Shown here: one piece after another, positions 55,401 through 64,000 of the stretch
How positions within the stretch are numbered: the first letter of the stretch is position 1
How the letters are laid out: every line of letters begins with the position of its first letter
Origin: Martinezella tropici
GTDB lineage: Bacteria > Pseudomonadota > Alphaproteobacteria > Rhizobiales > Rhizobiaceae
Length of the DNA stretch: 64,000 bases
Assembly (NCBI GenBank): GCA_000799755.1
Contig: JUHI01000004.1
Location: 62,001-126,000, forward strand
Direction of reading: 5' to 3'
The notes under the pieces: generated by a model
What the model was told of the DNA's origin: nothing
Seen by the model: the letters and a program-made list of their open reading frames with translations, nothing else
The model's database searches: none
Position numbers and translations under genes: made by a program

Positions 55401-56021
55401 ATGACGAGGCCGGCGGATCGATACACTTCGTTTTCAGCGCTCCGCGAGCATGAGACCGAGGGCGTCGACTATCGTATCCGTATCGAGGATCGATCGTCGC
55501 GTGTCGCTGTCATCGCTCCCCATGGTGGCTTCATCGAGCCCGCCACCTCCGAGATCGCCATGGAAATCGCGGCGGAGAGCTTTTCTTTCTACTGCTTCGA
55601 AGGGCTCAGCGCGGACAGGCTGCATCATGAGCTGCACCTGACTTCTGGGCATTTCGACGAGCCGATTGGCCTTAGCCTTGTTTCCCAATCGCTGATCGTC
55701 ATCGCCGTTCATGGCCGGTTGGACAGGGGTGATCCGGAAACAAGCTGGGTTGGCGGCCTCGATACCTCGCTTGGCGATCGGATCGTTCAAGCATTGCGCC
55801 AGAATGATTTCGCGGCGGTTGCGAGGGCGAAGGGGGAAGCTCTGGCGGGGGCAGGCGTCGGCAACATATGCAATCGCGGCAGGCGCGGTGCCGGCGTTCA
55901 GCTGGAGATTCCAAGGCACATCAGGGATATGCTCTTGGCGGATGCAGGGCGGCTACGACGATATGCCTGGTCGGTGCGCGGGGCGATCGAGCAATATGAT
56001 CGAATTCTAGCAGCGGGCTAA
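55401..56021 (+). CDS. Poly-gamma-glutamate hydrolase-family protein
   Basis: A 206-residue protein resembling the zinc-dependent PghP family. Residues about 8-25 read YTSFSALREHETEGVDYRI. The signature VAVIAPHGGFIEPATSEIA gives a metal-binding histidine and glutamate, ELHLTSGHFDEP a second His region, and VIAVHGRLD a third. The family was first known from Bacillus phages and from Bacillus, where it cleaves poly-gamma-glutamate. Start chosen at ATG 55401, after the MFS stop. Its 3' end overlaps the convergent amidotransferase gene by 15 bases. Confidence 0.8.
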   Translation: MTRPADRYTSFSALREHETEGVDYRIRIEDRSSRVAVIAPHGGFIEPATSEIAMEIAAESFSFYCFEGLSADRLHHELHLTSGHFDEPIGLSLVSQSLIVIAVHGRLDRGDPETSWVGGLDTSLGDRIVQALRQNDFAAVARAKGEALAGAGVGNICNRGRRGAGVQLEIPRHIRDMLLADAGRLRRYAWSVRGAIEQYDRILAAG

Positions 56022-56753
56022 GACATCGGCCGGCATTGCCTGCTTGCCTGCGAAAATCATGTCGAGAAATTCGGAAAGCCATGCCTTGAGCGCGGCGTCG
56101 AAGATCATGCGGCCTTCCAGGTGCTCGCGGCCCTGCTGGGCGTTCGGCATGCAGAAGCGGTGTTCGCCATGAACGACCCAGCGCTGCATCATGGCGCGGG
56201 TGAGTTCGGCATGGAATTGCAGGCCCCAGGCATTGGCACCGTAGCGATAGGCCTGGTTGGGATAGGTCTCGGCCGTTGCCAGCAAATCGGCGCCATGCGG
56301 CAGCTCGAAGCCCTCGCGATGGAAGTGATAGACCATCTGCGGCCAGCGCATCAGCAGCCGGCCCTTTTCCGTCGGCTGCAGCGCGTACCAGCCGATTTCG
56401 GTCTTGCCGTCGTCGCGCGCTTTCACCTTGGCGCCGAGATGGCGGGCAAGCAGCTGCGCGCCGAGGCAGATACCGAGATAGGGGCGGTTTTCCTTGAGAG
56501 GAACCTTCAGCCAGTCGGTCTCGGCCTTGATGAAGTCGTCCGGGTCGTTGGCGCTCATCGGGCCGCCGAAAATGACTGCGCCCGCGTGCCCTTCCAGCGT
56601 TGATGGCAGGCGGTCGCCGAGCACAGGGCGACGGATGTCGAGATCGAAGCCCTTTTCCAGCAGCATCTGGCCGACGCGGCCCGGGCTGGAGCGCTCCTGG
56701 TGAAGTACGATCAATATCGGTCTGCCAGCGCTCTTCGGCGCTTCAATCATCAT
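56007..56753 (-). CDS. Class I glutamine amidotransferase-like protein
   Basis: A 248-residue cytosolic protein with the triad GICLGAQLLA (C96) and FHAEL (H181, E183). The lack of a synthetase domain and the VIFGGPMSANDPDDF motif place it with the GuaA-amidotransferase-like group that includes gamma-glutamyl-amine hydrolases. The substrate is unknown. The start overlaps the end of the TerB-like gene by 11 bases, so the two are probably co-expressed. Confidence 0.88.
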   Translation of the reverse strand: MMIEAPKSAGRPILIVLHQERSSPGRVGQMLLEKGFDLDIRRPVLGDRLPSTLEGHAGAVIFGGPMSANDPDDFIKAETDWLKVPLKENRPYLGICLGAQLLARHLGAKVKARDDGKTEIGWYALQPTEKGRLLMRWPQMVYHFHREGFELPHGADLLATAETYPNQAYRYGANAWGLQFHAELTRAMMQRWVVHGEHRFCMPNAQQGREHLEGRMIFDAALKAWLSEFLDMIFAGKQAMPADVLARC

Positions 56754-57228
56754 TGCCTGTCTCCACCCTCAGACCGGGCGCGCGTGCGGCTGCTTCCTGA
56801 CGCTTCATGATGCGCTCGCGGTCGGAAATGCCCATTAGGTCGGCGATGCGCCAGATCGCATGGTCTTCCATCTCGCTGCGCTCGCCATCGGCATAGACGA
56901 TGTCCCAGAGGATACCGAGCAGTTCCAGCCGCTGGGCGCTGTCGAGATGGCGCTTCAGGTCGGATGTGAAGCGATAGTAGTCGACTGCTTCGCTTTCGGC
57001 TTCCTCGCCGGCGGCGATCAGCGCGTCGAGCTGGCGTCCATCCAGACCATATTGGTCCTTCAGCAGCTTGCGCAGGCGCTTCTTTTCGCTGTTCTCGATC
57101 TTGCCGTCCGCCTCCATGACCTGGATACAGAGCGCCGCAACGGCGACGCGCGGGTCATCGGGTGCAAAGCCGGATTTTGGATGGTCCTGGGTCAGGTTAT
57201 GAAGGAATTCCTGAAAGCGTTCGAACAT
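56743..57228 (-). CDS. TerB-like tellurite-resistance domain protein
   Basis: A 161-residue helical protein. The TerB-type core is seen as DDPRVAVAALCIQVMEADGKIENSEKKRL (key part LCIQVMEADGKIENSEK, metal-binding acidic residues) and LLGILWDIVYADGERSEMEDH (key part VYADGERSEMEDHAIWRIA). Two acidic EAD/YAD motifs are typical of TerB, which binds divalent metal. No other ter genes are adjacent, so a role in tellurite resistance is not implied. It lies upstream of the amidotransferase gene. Confidence 0.88.
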   Translation of the reverse strand: MFERFQEFLHNLTQDHPKSGFAPDDPRVAVAALCIQVMEADGKIENSEKKRLRKLLKDQYGLDGRQLDALIAAGEEAESEAVDYYRFTSDLKRHLDSAQRLELLGILWDIVYADGERSEMEDHAIWRIADLMGISDRERIMKRQEAAARAPGLRVETGNDD

Positions 57229-57296
57229 TCGTTTCCATTCTTAAAGCGGGCTGAGCAGGGTTCTTGGGGCACCGTGCTCCATCTTCTTGTTCTCAC

Positions 57297-57344
57297 GCAA
57301 TTCCGGACGCAAAGCTGCGACGCGCTTTTGCCGGAATTGCTCTA
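57297..57344 (-). repeat. Rhizobial palindromic element at the end of the HemY-like gene
   Basis: A perfect 10-bp outer stem GCAATTCCGG / CCGGAATTGC (57297-57306 with 57331-57340) encloses AAAGC / GCTTT. On the minus strand it begins TAGAGCAATTCCGG, and its TAG is the stop codon of the HemY-like gene. No T-run follows, so its role as a terminator is uncertain. This sort of element is common in Rhizobium and Agrobacterium intergenic DNA. Confidence 0.65.
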
Positions 57345-58949
57345 AAACAACTTGAGCCGTGTCTTGGGGTCCGGTTCAAGCTTGTGATCCTTCACGCCGG
57401 GGTCATCAGGCGCACCGCCGAAGAAGGGCCGGGGCTCGGCATCCTGCGGCGCCGGCTTTGGCGCTGTGGCGGGTGTGCCTGACGCCGGTTTTGCCACGGC
57501 GGGCTCCAATTCCTTGACATAGGTATCGGCGACCGGCGGTGCAACTTTCGGTGAAGTCACCTTCTCGTGCACGGGGGCGGAAACGGCTGTACTCACCGGC
57601 GGCAGCGACTTCAGCGCCGCATCGACCGATACTGCCGAACCTTCCTCCACCGGACCGTCGATCTGGCCGAAGGGCGCCTTCCATTCGAAGGCGTCGAGAC
57701 GGCCGGTGACCGGTGACAGCGGCAGCCATTTTTCTGAAACGAAGCCATCGGCAACCCAGGCCGGATCGCGCGGTGCGCGCAGTGCCTGCGCCATCCAGTG
57801 GCGGACGCGGCCCTGATCGCCGGTTTCAGCTTCCTCGATGTCGGCGAGCAGCAGGAAGGCGCCTTCCCGCGCGTCGATCCGTGCGGCGGCTTCCGCCTTG
57901 GCGCGGGCCTTGGCAAAATCGCCGGCATCCATCGCGGCCTTTGCCGTCAGCAGCAGCGCTTCGACATTGTTCGGGCGAATGGCCTCCAGCCGCTCGGCCC
58001 GCTTCAGGCGGTCGGTGACGGAATCGCCGCTGCGTGCCCGCACATAGGCCTTGCCGATCTCCGGATGGGGCTGCGCCTTCCATACCTGTTCGAGGACGGC
58101 GGCGGCCTTGCGCACCTTGTCCTCGCGGAAGAGCGCCTTGGCGGCGATCAGCGCTGCCGGCACGAAATCGGCCGCAAGCTTCAGCGCCGCCTGCGCATCG
58201 TCGCGGGCGGCGGCGGGATCGCTTTCCAGTTTCTCGGTGGCGCGCGCCGTCAGCAGCACGGCGCGCTGGCGGTTGGCTGTGGCCTTGTCTACGACATGGG
58301 CGACCTTCTGCTGGTCGAGAAGCTTGATCGCGTCGTCCCAGCGGCCGGACTGACTGCGATATTCCAGCGTCGCCTGCGCCGCCCAGGGCAGGTAAGGGGC
58401 ATGGTCGGCGGCCTTTTCGGCATACTGCCGGGCGGCTTCATGGGCGCCCAGGCGCTTGGCTTCCAGATAGAGCCCACGCAAGCCGAGCTCGCGCGTTTCC
58501 GGATCGTTGGCCATCAGTTCGAATTTCTGGCGCGCCTCGTCATGCTTGCCTTCGATCAATGCCGCCTGCGCCTCAAGGAGATTGATGAGCGGCTCCTGAT
58601 CGGCGCGGATGAGGCCGCGCGTGCGCGCCGCCATCTTGCGGGCCAGCAGCGAATTGCCGGCGCCGGCGGCGATCAGGCCGGTGGACAGCGCCTGATAGCC
58701 GCGGTCGCGCTTGCGGGCGCGGAAATAGCGGGTAACGGAATGCGGCGAGGTCCAGATCAGTCGCACGAACCACCAGACGATCATCACGGCGGCCACGATC
58801 GCAATCAGGATCGCGGCGGCGACGATCAACTTGGTCTGGTATAACTGGCCCTCCCACACGAGCGAGAGATCGCCGGGGCGATCCGCCAGCCAGGAAAAGC
58901 CATAGCCGAGAGCCAGGACAAGAATGGCGAAGATAAGCAGTCTGATCAT
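57342..58949 (-). CDS. HemY-like TPR membrane protein
   Basis: A 535-residue inner-membrane protein of the HemY N-terminal family (not protoporphyrinogen oxidase). Two helices (about 2-18 and 40-66), then SPHSVTRYFRARKRDRGYQALSTGLIAAGAG (key part KRDRGYQALSTGLIAAGAGN), typical of this family. TPR-like helical repeats run to about residue 430. The C-terminal tail is rich in Pro/Ala/Lys. It is last in the unit hemC-hemD-mitofilin-like-HemY-like. The stop codon is supplied by a palindromic element. Confidence 0.92.
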   Translation of the reverse strand: MIRLLIFAILVLALGYGFSWLADRPGDLSLVWEGQLYQTKLIVAAAILIAIVAAVMIVWWFVRLIWTSPHSVTRYFRARKRDRGYQALSTGLIAAGAGNSLLARKMAARTRGLIRADQEPLINLLEAQAALIEGKHDEARQKFELMANDPETRELGLRGLYLEAKRLGAHEAARQYAEKAADHAPYLPWAAQATLEYRSQSGRWDDAIKLLDQQKVAHVVDKATANRQRAVLLTARATEKLESDPAAARDDAQAALKLAADFVPAALIAAKALFREDKVRKAAAVLEQVWKAQPHPEIGKAYVRARSGDSVTDRLKRAERLEAIRPNNVEALLLTAKAAMDAGDFAKARAKAEAAARIDAREGAFLLLADIEEAETGDQGRVRHWMAQALRAPRDPAWVADGFVSEKWLPLSPVTGRLDAFEWKAPFGQIDGPVEEGSAVSVDAALKSLPPVSTAVSAPVHEKVTSPKVAPPVADTYVKELEPAVAKPASGTPATAPKPAPQDAEPRPFFGGAPDDPGVKDHKLEPDPKTRLKLF

Positions 58950-58965
58950 TGCTGCGCTCCGTCAT

Positions 58966-59081
58966 TAGAGCCGGATGATTTTAGATCGTAACGATCTAAA
59001 ATCTGAATCCGCTCTAAAATCAAATAGGTAGAGCATGATGTCGTCCGAAAACCGCTCACACTTTTCAGCATCATGCTCTAG
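58966..59081 (+). repeat. RIME-like palindromic element, copy C
   Basis: A 116-bp element bounded by TAGAGC and GCTCTAG, aligning with copies at 9760-9874 and, inverted, 5971-6079. Palindrome 1 pairs TTTTAGATCG with CGATCTAAAA; palindrome 2 pairs TAGAGCATGATG with CATCATGCTCTA. It lies between the mitofilin-like gene and the HemY-like gene in the heme unit and forms the stop codon of the former. Confidence 0.82.
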
Positions 59082-60343
59082 TTCTGTTTCCCGGTATTGG
59101 CGATTGCCTTCGACAAGGCGTCGCTTACCAGATCCTCGACGCGGATACGCGCTTCCAGCGATTGCTTGAAGGCGGCCGAGGCCGATTTGGCTTCATCGGG
59201 TAGGCTGTTCCATTCCGTCACGGCGCCCGGCAGATCGCCGTTCCTCACCTTGTCTTCGAAGCGGGCAGCAATGGCATCGACGCTGTCGCCGGGAACATTG
59301 CCGACAGGGCGGACCTGGACCAGCGATTCGGCGCTCGATAGCAGGCGGCTGCTCCAGCTCTGGTTCGGATCGTCCTTATGTGCGGTTGCGGCGATTGCCG
59401 TCGCGACATCGGAAACCTGGCGGATCAGGTCGGCGCGGGAGGGAACGCCGGTCTGGGCGAAGTTCTTGAGCGCGGCAACGGCCGGATCGTCCGGCGCGAC
59501 ATTGGCGAAGGTTTCGAGTTCAGGCTGGAAAGGGCCGCCACGATCGATCGCGGCCTTCAATGCCGCAGCCGCGATGGCGCGGGCAACCGCGCTTTCCTGG
59601 CTCGGTCCGCTCAGTTTCTTTTCGGCGTCGTCGAGACGCTTGCTCACTTCGGCGTCGGCGGTGGCCTGGCTCTGCGTCGTCTTGCTGAGATCGGCCTTCA
59701 ACTGCTCGACTTCGGTGGTCAGCGACGCGATCTTCTGATCGGAAGCGGCGCTTGTTGTCCCACCCGAGCCACTTGCCGAAGCGCCGTTGGCCACGCTCGC
59801 CTCAAGCGCTGAGATGCGGGCGGCAAGGGTTTCGTCCGGCTTGGCCGCCGGTGCGGCGGCGAGATTGGCGACGCTCTGCTTGAGGCCGTCGATCTCCGCA
59901 TTCAATGCGGCAACCTCGGCAGAACTGTCCTTGGCGGCTCGGCCGCCGGGCAAGAAACCCGCATATTGCAGGGCGCCGGCGCAGATGAGCGCGATCAAAC
60001 CGCCAGTGATGCCGGCTGCGATAAGACCGGAGGTTGAACCTTGGTGCGACTGCGGGCGCTCGGCATGAGAAGGCGTGGCGTCGGCCGCCTGACGCGCCGG
60101 TGCAGCTTCCGGCTCGTCGGCGGCAGCCGAGGTGGACGGTCCCTGAACCTCGTCGCGAAGCGGCTCCTTGTCCGCTTCGAGCGGCATTTCCACTTCGGCA
60201 ACCGGGGAGCTGCCTGGCTCGCCATGGCCGCGTTCGGTCAAATCTTCGGGAGCTGCGTCCTGCGCAGTTTTTTCGGCTTCCAGATCGATCGTGACCGGTT
60301 CGTCGTTGGGCTTCGAATGGTTAGGCGTTTTTCGCGATACCAT
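59078..60343 (-). CDS. Mitofilin/Mic60-like inner-membrane protein
   Basis: A 421-residue protein: an acidic, Pro-rich, disordered cytoplasmic part (1-105), one transmembrane helix (106-130, GLIAAGITGGLIALICAGAL), a coiled coil (about 140-250, with DGLKQSVANLAA and LTTEVEQLKADLSK), and a C-terminal helical domain (about 265-421). The layout and the neighbours hemD, hemC and HemY-like match alphaproteobacterial homologues of mitochondrial Mic60, which shape intracytoplasmic membranes. Its TAG stop is the first three bases of the adjoining palindromic element. Confidence 0.82.
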   Translation of the reverse strand: MVSRKTPNHSKPNDEPVTIDLEAEKTAQDAAPEDLTERGHGEPGSSPVAEVEMPLEADKEPLRDEVQGPSTSAAADEPEAAPARQAADATPSHAERPQSHQGSTSGLIAAGITGGLIALICAGALQYAGFLPGGRAAKDSSAEVAALNAEIDGLKQSVANLAAAPAAKPDETLAARISALEASVANGASASGSGGTTSAASDQKIASLTTEVEQLKADLSKTTQSQATADAEVSKRLDDAEKKLSGPSQESAVARAIAAAALKAAIDRGGPFQPELETFANVAPDDPAVAALKNFAQTGVPSRADLIRQVSDVATAIAATAHKDDPNQSWSSRLLSSAESLVQVRPVGNVPGDSVDAIAARFEDKVRNGDLPGAVTEWNSLPDEAKSASAAFKQSLEARIRVEDLVSDALSKAIANTGKQN

Positions 60344-60423
60344 GAGGTCCTCTTTATCATGCGCTGCAACGAAGTTAGACAGACAAGGCGATTATGGAAA
60401 GGCCTTACATCAAAATTGCGGCC

Positions 60424-61152
60424 TTACTCATGGATCAGACGCGCCATGAGCTTGTCTTCATTCGGCATGTCGGCGATTGCCACATGGGATCGCAGCGGCT
60501 CCGGCACGGCTGCGGCGACGGCTTCACTCAGACAAAGAAATCGCGTTTCGGCAAAGATGCCCGGGTTGTGCCGGACGAAAGGCAGGCTGAAAAAGCGCCT
60601 GACCGTTTCGTGAGAATAAAACAGCACGGCATCTGCGCTCACATCGGCGAAAAGCCGGCGAAGAACATCATCGTCGGGGACGATATCCCGCATCCGGTAG
60701 CATTCGACCGTCAGGAAGGGCAGGCGGCGCTCCGCCAATCCGGCTTCGAAGCCGGCCGCGCGGGGAGACCCGGCAAGATAGAGGAGCGGGGCGGTATCCA
60801 AGCCGGGGGATCGGCTGGAAATCAGGGCAGCCAGTTCGGTGCCGCCGCCTTCCGAGACGGCAATATTGCTGAATCCGAGGTCTTCGGCCTCTTTCGCCGT
60901 TGCCTTGCCGACCGCAAAGAGTGGCCGGGCGAAATGCGGCTCAAGATCGGAAGCCAGGGGCGCAAGTGCCCGGATCGCCTCTGCGCTGGTGATGGCGATG
61001 GCGCCCTGTGTCGCCAACAGCGCCCGTCCTGCTTCCTCGACGTGATGGACGGGTTCGGCGAGCGGCAGCAGCAGGGGTTCGTGTCCCATCTGTGCCAGCC
61101 GCCGCATGGTGCGTTCACCCGAATGCTGTGGGCGGGTGACGACGACGCGCAT
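60424..61152 (-). CDS. hemD: Uroporphyrinogen-III synthase
   Basis: Cyclises hydroxymethylbilane with inversion of ring D. The 242-residue product shows the two-domain HemD pattern: MRVVVTRPQHSGERTMRRLAQMG at the start, AIAITSAEAIRAL in domain 1, FAVGKATAKEAEDLGF between, and DAVLFYSHETVRRFF in domain 2. Sequence conservation in the family is low, but position 6 bases after hemC settles the identity. Confidence 0.93.
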   Translation of the reverse strand: MRVVVTRPQHSGERTMRRLAQMGHEPLLLPLAEPVHHVEEAGRALLATQGAIAITSAEAIRALAPLASDLEPHFARPLFAVGKATAKEAEDLGFSNIAVSEGGGTELAALISSRSPGLDTAPLLYLAGSPRAAGFEAGLAERRLPFLTVECYRMRDIVPDDDVLRRLFADVSADAVLFYSHETVRRFFSLPFVRHNPGIFAETRFLCLSEAVAAAVPEPLRSHVAIADMPNEDKLMARLIHE

Positions 61153-61158
61153 CTTTCG

Positions 61159-62088
61159 TCAGGTCCAGTCTTCGAAGAAGGTGCTGCCGGCCTCGGCGCG
61201 GATTGCCTGGCCGGCATTGACGCCCAGCGCCTCGGCATCGCGGCGATGACCTTCGATGGTAGTCGTATGCACCTGCGTGCCATCCGGCGTGAGAATCATG
61301 CCGAAGAAGCGCAGATGATCGCCTTCGCAAATTGCGTAGCCGGCTATCGGTGTACGACAGGAGCCGTCGAGTGCGGCCAGGAATGCGCGTTCGCAGGACA
61401 CGGCGTCGAAGGTCGGCGGGTCATTGATGGCGGCAAGCAGGTCGTTCATTCTGCTGTCGTCGATACGGCTTTCGATGGCGATTGCGCCTTGCGCCGGAGC
61501 GGGCGGGAACTCGTCGGGATCGAGAATATCGGTGATGACTTCGACATTGCCGAGACGCTTCAGGCCGGCGACGGCAAGAAGCGTCGCATCCGCCTGACCC
61601 TCTTCCAACTTGCGCAGTCGGGTCTGGACCGAGCCGCGGAAGGTGATGACATTGATATCGGGGCGCAGGCGGCGGATCAGCGCCTGGCGACGCAGCGATG
61701 CCGAGCCGACAGTGGCGCCATGCGGAAGCTCGATCAATTTCGGCGCCGTGCGGCCGATGACGGAATCGCGGATATCCTCGCGGGGCAGATAGGCGTTCAA
61801 CGCCAGGCCTTGCGGCAACTTCGTTGCCATGTCCTTGGCGGAATGCACGGCGAAGTCGAGCTCGCCCGAAGTCAGCTTCTCTTCCAGCTCTTCCGTGAAC
61901 AGGCCCTTGCCGCCGATTGCCGCGAGCGACCGGTCGGTTATGCGGTCGCCCTTGGTGGTGAGAACGACGATTTCGAACATCTCCTCCGGAAGGCCATGTG
62001 CCGCCATCAGACGGTCGCGTGCCTCATGTGCCTGGGCGAGCGCCAGCGGGCTGCCGCGCGTGCCGATCCGGAAAGGTTTTGTTTGCAT
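61159..62088 (-). CDS. hemC: Porphobilinogen deaminase (hydroxymethylbilane synthase)
   Basis: Polymerises four porphobilinogens to hydroxymethylbilane. The 309-residue product begins [20 protein letters not shown] (ATG 62088). Catalytic D86 is in VHSAKDM, arginine-rich substrate sites are in [17 protein letters not shown] (cited in part), and the dipyrromethane cofactor cysteine is C244 in [14 protein letters not shown]. It is the first gene of the heme unit, divergent from tsaD across 84 bases. Confidence 0.97.
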   Translation of the reverse strand: MQTKPFRIGTRGSPLALAQAHEARDRLMAAHGLPEEMFEIVVLTTKGDRITDRSLAAIGGKGLFTEELEEKLTSGELDFAVHSAKDMATKLPQGLALNAYLPREDIRDSVIGRTAPKLIELPHGATVGSASLRRQALIRRLRPDINVITFRGSVQTRLRKLEEGQADATLLAVAGLKRLGNVEVITDILDPDEFPPAPAQGAIAIESRIDDSRMNDLLAAINDPPTFDAVSCERAFLAALDGSCRTPIAGYAICEGDHLRFFGMILTPDGTQVHTTTIEGHRRDAEALGVNAGQAIRAEAGSTFFEDWT

Positions 62089-62172
62089 CCGCTTTGATCC
62101 GTTGTTACCGACAGTTCCCGTAACCATATTTCCGCTTTACCGCAATCGACCTGTAGGCAACGAACTTTCTCC

Positions 62173-63270
62173 ATGGCATCCGTTCTTCGTATTCTGGGCA
62201 TCGAAACAAGCTGCGACGAAACCGCTGCAGCCATTGTCGAGCGCCGGGATGACGGTACGCCCACGGTCTGTTCCGACGTCGTCCTCAGTCAGTTGGACGA
62301 GCATAGCGCCTATGGCGGCGTCGTGCCGGAAATTGCCGCGCGGGCACACGTCGAGGCGCTCGATACGCTGATCGACGAGGCATTGAAACGTGCCAATGTG
62401 TCGCTCTCAGACGTCGATGCCATTGCCGCCACATCCGGTCCAGGCCTCATCGGCGGGCTGCTCGTGGGGCTGATGACCGGCAAGGCGATCTCGCGCGCCA
62501 CCGGCAAGCCATTATACGCCATCAACCATCTGGAAGGCCATGCGCTTACGGCGCGGCTGACCGACGGACTTGCCTTTCCCTACCTGATGCTGCTCGTTTC
62601 CGGCGGCCACACGCAGCTGATCCTGGTGCGCGGGGTCGGCGAATACGAGCGCTGGGGCACGACCATCGATGATGCACTCGGCGAAGCCTTCGACAAGACG
62701 GCCAAGCTTTTAGGGTTGCCCTATCCCGGCGGCCCTGCCGTGGAAGCCGCCGCGAAAAACGGCAATCCGGACCGTTTTGATCTTCCTCGGCCGTTGGTCG
62801 GCGAAACGCGCCTCGATTTTTCCTTCTCCGGCCTGAAGACGGCGGTGCGGCAGGCGGCGACGGCGATCGCGCCCGTTACAGAGCAGGATATTGCCGATAT
62901 CTGCGCCTCCTTCCAGAAGGCGGTCTCGCGCACCCTGAAGGACCGCATCGGTCGCGGCTTACAGCGCTTCAAGGCGGAATTCCCGAAGACGGCGGAAATG
63001 CCGGCACTCGTCGTGGCCGGCGGCGTTGCGGCCAATCTCGAGCTGCGCCGAACGCTGCAGGAGCTTTGCGATGCCAACGGCTTCCGCTTCATCGCGCCGC
63101 CATTGAGACTATGCACGGATAACGCCGTGATGATCGCCTGGGCCGGACTGGAGCGCATGGCGACGGGTGCGGCACCTGACGATCTCGATGTGCAGCCGCG
63201 TTCGCGCTGGCCGCTGGATCAGAAGGCCGAAACTCTCCTGGGTCACGGCAAACGAGGAGCGAAGGCATGA
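62173..63270 (+). CDS. tsaD: tRNA N6-adenosine threonylcarbamoyltransferase TsaD
   Basis: Transfers the threonylcarbamoyl group to A37 of ANN-decoding tRNAs, producing the substrate of MtaB (encoded at 18444). The 365-residue protein has the N-terminal [15 protein letters not shown], the metal-binding HLEGHA (H119, H123), LVSGGHTQL and, near the end, [20 protein letters not shown]. tsaB and tsaE are not in the window. The stop overlaps the gpsA ATG. Confidence 0.97.
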   Translation: MASVLRILGIETSCDETAAAIVERRDDGTPTVCSDVVLSQLDEHSAYGGVVPEIAARAHVEALDTLIDEALKRANVSLSDVDAIAATSGPGLIGGLLVGLMTGKAISRATGKPLYAINHLEGHALTARLTDGLAFPYLMLLVSGGHTQLILVRGVGEYERWGTTIDDALGEAFDKTAKLLGLPYPGGPAVEAAAKNGNPDRFDLPRPLVGETRLDFSFSGLKTAVRQAATAIAPVTEQDIADICASFQKAVSRTLKDRIGRGLQRFKAEFPKTAEMPALVVAGGVAANLELRRTLQELCDANGFRFIAPPLRLCTDNAVMIAWAGLERMATGAAPDDLDVQPRSRWPLDQKAETLLGHGKRGAKA

Positions 63271-64000
63271 GCGGCAACGAACGGATCGCAGTCATTGGCG
63301 CCGGTGCTTTCGGCACCGCGCTCGCCGCCGTCATTGCGCTCACCGGCCGCAGTGATGTGATCCTCGTCGGCCGCAAGGCGGGGTTGATGACCGATCTTGC
63401 CGCCGATCGCATGCATGATTCGGTATTGCCCGGGATCGCACTGCCGGATTCGCTGCAGTTCTCGGCTGCACCGGATGCTGTTTCCAATGCCGGCATTGTC
63501 CTTTTCGCCATGCCCTCGCAGGCGCAGGCCGACGCCGCCAGGCACTACGGGCCTTATCTTGGCAAGGATGCGATCGTCGTCACCTGCGCCAAGGGCATCG
63601 ACAAGGTCTCCGGCGATCTCCTGACCAATATGCTGGAGCGGGAGTTGCCGCAGCACGCCATCGCCGTGCTCTCCGGACCGGGTTTTGCCGCCGACATCGC
63701 CAAGGGGCTGCCGACGGCCATGGCGATCGCCGCTGCCGATATGGCTGTCGCCGAACGACTTGCGCAGGCGATTTCCGGCCCGACCTTCCGTCTTTACGCA
63801 TCGGATGACCGCATCGGCGTGCAGCTCGGCGGTGCGCTGAAGAATGTCCTCGCCATTGCCTGCGGCATCGTCGAGGGCCGGGGCATCGGCGATTCCGCCC
63901 GGGCGGCGTTGATCAGTCGCGGCCTCGCAGAGATGTCGCGCTTCGTTGCGGCCAAGGGCGGCAAGGCGGAGACCGTGCGCGGGCTCTCCGGTCTCGGCGA
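63267..64000 (+). CDS. gpsA: Glycerol-3-phosphate dehydrogenase NAD(P)+, 3' end outside window
   Basis: Reduces dihydroxyacetone phosphate to sn-glycerol-3-phosphate for phospholipid synthesis. The visible 244 codons start [20 protein letters not shown] with the dinucleotide loop GAGAFGT. They continue with [46 protein letters not shown] and the catalytic region [21 protein letters not shown] (cited in part: [18 protein letters not shown]). The frame is still open at the window end. ATGA overlap with tsaD. Confidence 0.97.
   Translation, partial: MSGNERIAVIGAGAFGTALAAVIALTGRSDVILVGRKAGLMTDLAADRMHDSVLPGIALPDSLQFSAAPDAVSNAGIVLFAMPSQAQADAARHYGPYLGKDAIVVTCAKGIDKVSGDLLTNMLERELPQHAIAVLSGPGFAADIAKGLPTAMAIAAADMAVAERLAQAISGPTFRLYASDDRIGVQLGGALKNVLAIACGIVEGRGIGDSARAALISRGLAEMSRFVAAKGGKAETVRGLSGLG

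Noticed and set aside
56743..57228. Tellurite-resistance operon suggested by the TerB-like gene
   Set aside because: No terA, terC, terD or terZ homologue is nearby; TerB domains occur in many unrelated proteins.
57342..58949. Protoporphyrinogen oxidase, from the name HemY
   Set aside because: There is no FAD-binding motif; the protein has two N-terminal helices and TPR-like repeats, the other protein family that carries the HemY name.

Overview
The window reads as a piece of the main chromosome of a Rhizobiaceae bacterium, most likely a Rhizobium species. The reasons are high GC with strong G/C bias at third codon positions, alphaproteobacterial gene neighbourhoods (ffh / chorismate mutase / rpsP / rimM / trmD / rplS; dapF / mtaB / ftsY / ispZ; ccmABCDG beside acnA; hemC / hemD / mitofilin-like / HemY-like), and rhizobial intergenic palindromes, including three RIME-like copies. 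It is almost entirely coding. No rRNA, tRNA, CRISPR, phage or insertion sequence was seen. The last gene (gpsA) is cut by the window end.

Layout. 1-2.5 kb: a LysR regulator, then a MarR regulator divergent from an EamA exporter with twin palindromic operators. 2.5-6 kb: leuC and an amino-acid ABC binding protein plus permease without an adjacent ATPase. 6-14.6 kb: the minus-strand translation/SRP cluster ffh, a secreted 4-Cys protein, chorismate mutase, rpsP, rimM, trmD, rplS, interrupted by a small accessory patch (YcxB-like, LysR, SnoaL-like). 14.6-17.2 kb: an unknown protein coupled to a metallo-beta-lactamase-fold hydrolase. 17.5-22.6 kb: dapF, mtaB, ftsY, ispZ and a DUF2585 gene, mostly overlapping by 4 bases. 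22.8-29 kb: ccmABCDG for cytochrome c maturation, then acnA. 29-42 kb: DUF1223, DUF2794 (behind a PHO-box-like repeat), a GNAT enzyme, a Bax-inhibitor-1 family protein with a structured leader, a YbbAP-type ABC exporter divergent from a TesA-like esterase, thpR, a protein tyrosine phosphatase, phhB, DUF1232, IalB-like, rlmN, a LysE exporter and an SDR. 42-50 kb: argG, a MarR/LysE pair, an M3 oligopeptidase, chrA and two unknown genes. 50-57 kb: bipA, GNAT, ppa, DUF167, yggT, MFS, a poly-gamma-glutamate-hydrolase-like protein, a glutamine amidotransferase and a TerB-like protein. 57-64 kb: the heme operon hemC-hemD-(mitofilin-like)-(HemY-like), divergent from tsaD-gpsA.

Themes. Protein synthesis and membrane targeting dominate (SRP GTPase Ffh and its receptor FtsY, S16, L19, RimM, TrmD, RlmN, MtaB, TsaD, BipA). 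A second theme is heme and cytochrome c (hemC, hemD, ccmABCDG). Most remarkable non-genic features: a promoter-plus-terminator unit of about 107 nt in the ffh leader; a two-hairpin palindromic element found as an inverted pair inside the ftsY reading frame and again as an inverted pair between ccmA and ccmB; palindromic elements that supply the stop codons of neighbouring genes; a perfect 7-4-7 PHO-box-like repeat before the DUF2794 gene; and a ppa terminator embedded in the opposing DUF167 gene. No clearly new multi-gene system was found; the closest candidates are the ffh leader RNA, the ftsY insertions and the unknown-protein / hydrolase pair at 14.6-16.6 kb.
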